DNA from: JAISST01 sp050434145
GTDB lineage: Bacteria > Fusobacteriota > Fusobacteriia > Fusobacteriales > Fusobacteriaceae
DNA: 33,539 bases
Direction of reading: 5' to 3'
NCBI RefSeq assembly: GCF_050434145.1
Contig: NZ_JBNPVX010000032.1
Span: 1 to 33,539, forward strand
Made by a program: the position numbers and the translations under genes. Below, piece by piece: positions 32,249 to 33,539 of this stretch; position 1 is the stretch's first letter; each line of letters begins with the position of its first letter. The notes beneath the pieces were generated by a model that did no database searches, was not told where the DNA came from, and saw only the letters and a list, made by a program, of their open reading frames with translations.

Positions 32249-32746
32249 TTATAATAAAGTTTTTTGAAACGCAATTCTTTCAGAACCATCTTCCCAAGTT
32301 ATGATACCACAATATGTATATCCATTTTTTTCTAAAGTTTTTCTCATAGGAATGTTATCATGATGAGTATCAATCCTAATATTTTTGCATTGGTCCATTG
32401 CCCAATTTAGGCAAAAAGTTCCAATGTTTTTATAGTGGGCTTTTACTGCGATTCTATGAATGACACCATAGGGAGTATCATTTAACCAAGCTCCTTTTAT
32501 GTGGGCATATGTAGGTTCAGTTCCTTTGATAAAACAGAAAGTAGCAATAATATTTTCTGAGTTATTCTGTTGTTCTACACAGACATAACTATTACCATAT
32601 TGAATATCAAGTTCTAATAGTTCGGAGTTTGGATATCCATTTATCCATTGATTAGGGTTACCATTTTGTATCATAAATTTTTTGGCTTCTTCATATATCT
32701 TCATTATGGTAGGAATGTCATTTATGTTTGTTTCTCTTATATTCAT
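32249..32746 (-). CDS. GNAT-family N-acetyltransferase
   Basis: A 165-residue protein of the GNAT fold: MNIRETNINDIPTIMKIYEEA at the start, IHRIAVKAHYKNIGTF in the acetyl-CoA-binding region near 95-110, and IPMRKTLEKNGYTYCGII near the C-terminus. The usual pyrophosphate loop (R/Q-x-x-G-x-G/A) reads K-N-I-G-T-F, so one glycine or alanine is missing; that still occurs in the family. The acceptor substrate is unknown. AAAGGAG lies 6 nt before the ATG. It may be the first gene of a short run with exonuclease III and the regulator, although the gap contains repeat copy C. Confidence 0.85.
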   Translation of the reverse strand: MNIRETNINDIPTIMKIYEEAKKFMIQNGNPNQWINGYPNSELLELDIQYGNSYVCVEQQNNSENIIATFCFIKGTEPTYAHIKGAWLNDTPYGVIHRIAVKAHYKNIGTFCLNWAMDQCKNIRIDTHHDNIPMRKTLEKNGYTYCGIITWEDGSERIAFQKTLL

Positions 32747-32832
32747 AGAATGCTCCTTTAAAATCTAAAATATTTGATTTACAACTATAGATTATCATAA
32801 TATTTTGCAATTTTCCATATTTTTTTATAAAA

Positions 32833-32857
32833 AAACAGAGAATTTTTATCCCTGTTT
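32833..32857 (-). terminator. Terminator of the small secreted peptide gene
   Basis: AAACAG (32833-32838) pairs with CTGTTT (32852-32857), with two further pairs after a mismatch. On the minus strand the stem runs into seven T residues. It lies about 100 nt beyond the peptide stop codon. Confidence 0.55.
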
Positions 32858-32955
32858 CTTATTTATGAATATATATTGTGACTAGTAGATAATAAGCATA
32901 TTTTTAAGATATATGTTAGACTTGGTTACATGACCATCTCATAAATAAATTTATA

Positions 32956-33123
32956 TTATTTAATTTTGCTCAATATATCATGGAATCTGAAGTCATGCAT
33001 TTTATCTAAAGCCATGGTTAGTTGTGTTTTCACTACATGAAAAGGATTTTTCTGAGTTCGAGCAGAAACTAGAGCGACATTCAGAAGATAAGCTATTAAT
33101 ATGAGAATAAAAATCTTTTTCAT
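32956..33123 (-). CDS. Small secreted peptide (55 aa), hypothetical
   Basis: A 55-codon frame begins MKKIFILILIAYLLNVALVS, a textbook Sec signal peptide with cleavage probable after SA near residue 21. It continues with a mature part of about 34 residues (RTQKNPFHVVKTQL, then LDKMHDFRFHDILSKIK) that is basic, amphipathic and His-rich. GGAG lies 8 nt before the ATG, and a terminator follows on the same strand. I recognise no family. A secreted or periplasmic helix-forming peptide is likely; the mature sequence would form one amphipathic helix. It might be an adaptor, a bacteriocin-like peptide or a small envelope factor; none of these is shown. Confidence 0.6.
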   Translation of the reverse strand: MKKIFILILIAYLLNVALVSARTQKNPFHVVKTQLTMALDKMHDFRFHDILSKIK

Positions 33124-33539
33124 AAAATCATCTCCATAAATTTATTTTAATTATTAAACATTCCCAATTTATTCTATTTAAGAATTTCTATCTGAGAGCT
33201 AAATTATTTTATTTATGACAAATAGACTTCAAGTATTTTTTTATTCATAATATATTTAGTTATGAGTAGTATTTATTGCTATATTTATTTATATTATACC
33301 ATATTTTGATTGAAAAGATAAAAAAACTTAAAGTGTGAAATTATTTTCTAATTATTATGAACTGAAGAAGAGAAAAATGATAGAATAATTTAATTGTTTG
33401 TCTGGTGTACTTTACAGTTTTTATAAAAGATGTTAATATTTTAGACCTAACTTTTACAGTTAGAATAATCCTTTGGACAAGCAAAGCACATTTTATTGCG
33501 AAATGCTTGTCCTTTTCTATGAAAAAAAATTGTTATGCT
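33124..33539. other. Right-edge intergenic DNA with one hairpin
   Basis: These 416 bp carry no credible gene. The only structure is GGACAAGCA (33475-33483) with TGCTTGTCC (33504-33512), a 9-bp stem with an alternative inner CATTT/AAATG pairing, followed by TTTTCTATG. It may terminate a transcript from outside the window or act as a leader hairpin. Confidence 0.5.

Overview
The window is very AT-rich DNA with strong AGGAGG-type ribosome sites. Its gene families point to a member of the Fusobacteriota, most likely the genus Fusobacterium: tyrosine phenol-lyase, a two-gene DUF3100 transporter, secreted MORN-variant repeat proteins, an AGCS symporter, AbgT, and short CstA. This is inferred from gene content and composition only. 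No rRNA, tRNA, CRISPR array, insertion sequence or phage gene was recognised.

Layout. (1) 1-3540: two hairpins at the left edge, an ABM-fold monooxygenase-like gene divergent from cstA, then recA. The recA promoter is unusual because near-identical AT palindromes fill its spacer and start site. (2) 3600-8400: one 1545-residue SF1 helicase with a C-terminal endonuclease-like domain and a TTG start. (3) 8524-10710: a membrane metallophosphoesterase, a compact 40-codon transcription unit with its own promoter and terminator, an alpha/beta-hydrolase without its nucleophile serine, and a perfect 21-bp hairpin. (4) 10751-14960: a minus-strand run of six genes. It holds a small hypothetical protein, three secreted MORN-variant repeat paralogues, a membrane-anchored DUF4240 protein and a small membrane-anchored protein. 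(5) 15094-19380: a plus-strand operon of an exported M16 zinc peptidase, a DUF1904 protein and an exported von Willebrand A protein. (6) 19451-24023: a MocR-type regulator convergent with a symporter-tpl pair, a probable tyrosine import and cleavage unit (tyrosine to phenol, pyruvate and ammonia). (7) 24300-26522: an AbgT-type transporter and an RlpA-like protein. (8) 26718-32746: a minus-strand series reading GNAT, exonuclease III, a three-domain regulator, then a strong promoter, a leader of about 380 nt, DUF3100 protein, small membrane protein and M20 amidohydrolase. The last three look like an import and hydrolysis operon for an N-acyl amino acid or peptide-like substrate. (9) 32833-33539: a small secreted peptide gene and a non-coding right edge.

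The most unusual signals are a dispersed intergenic repeat with three copies, each about 27-29 nt upstream of a minus-strand start codon (28114, 29566, 32182); the palindromes inside the recA promoter; and two very short genes at 9712-9834 and 32956-33123. No complete new defence or mobile system is proved. The best candidates for undescribed biology are the helicase-nuclease, the MORN cluster, the DUF3100 operon with its leader, and the repeat family.
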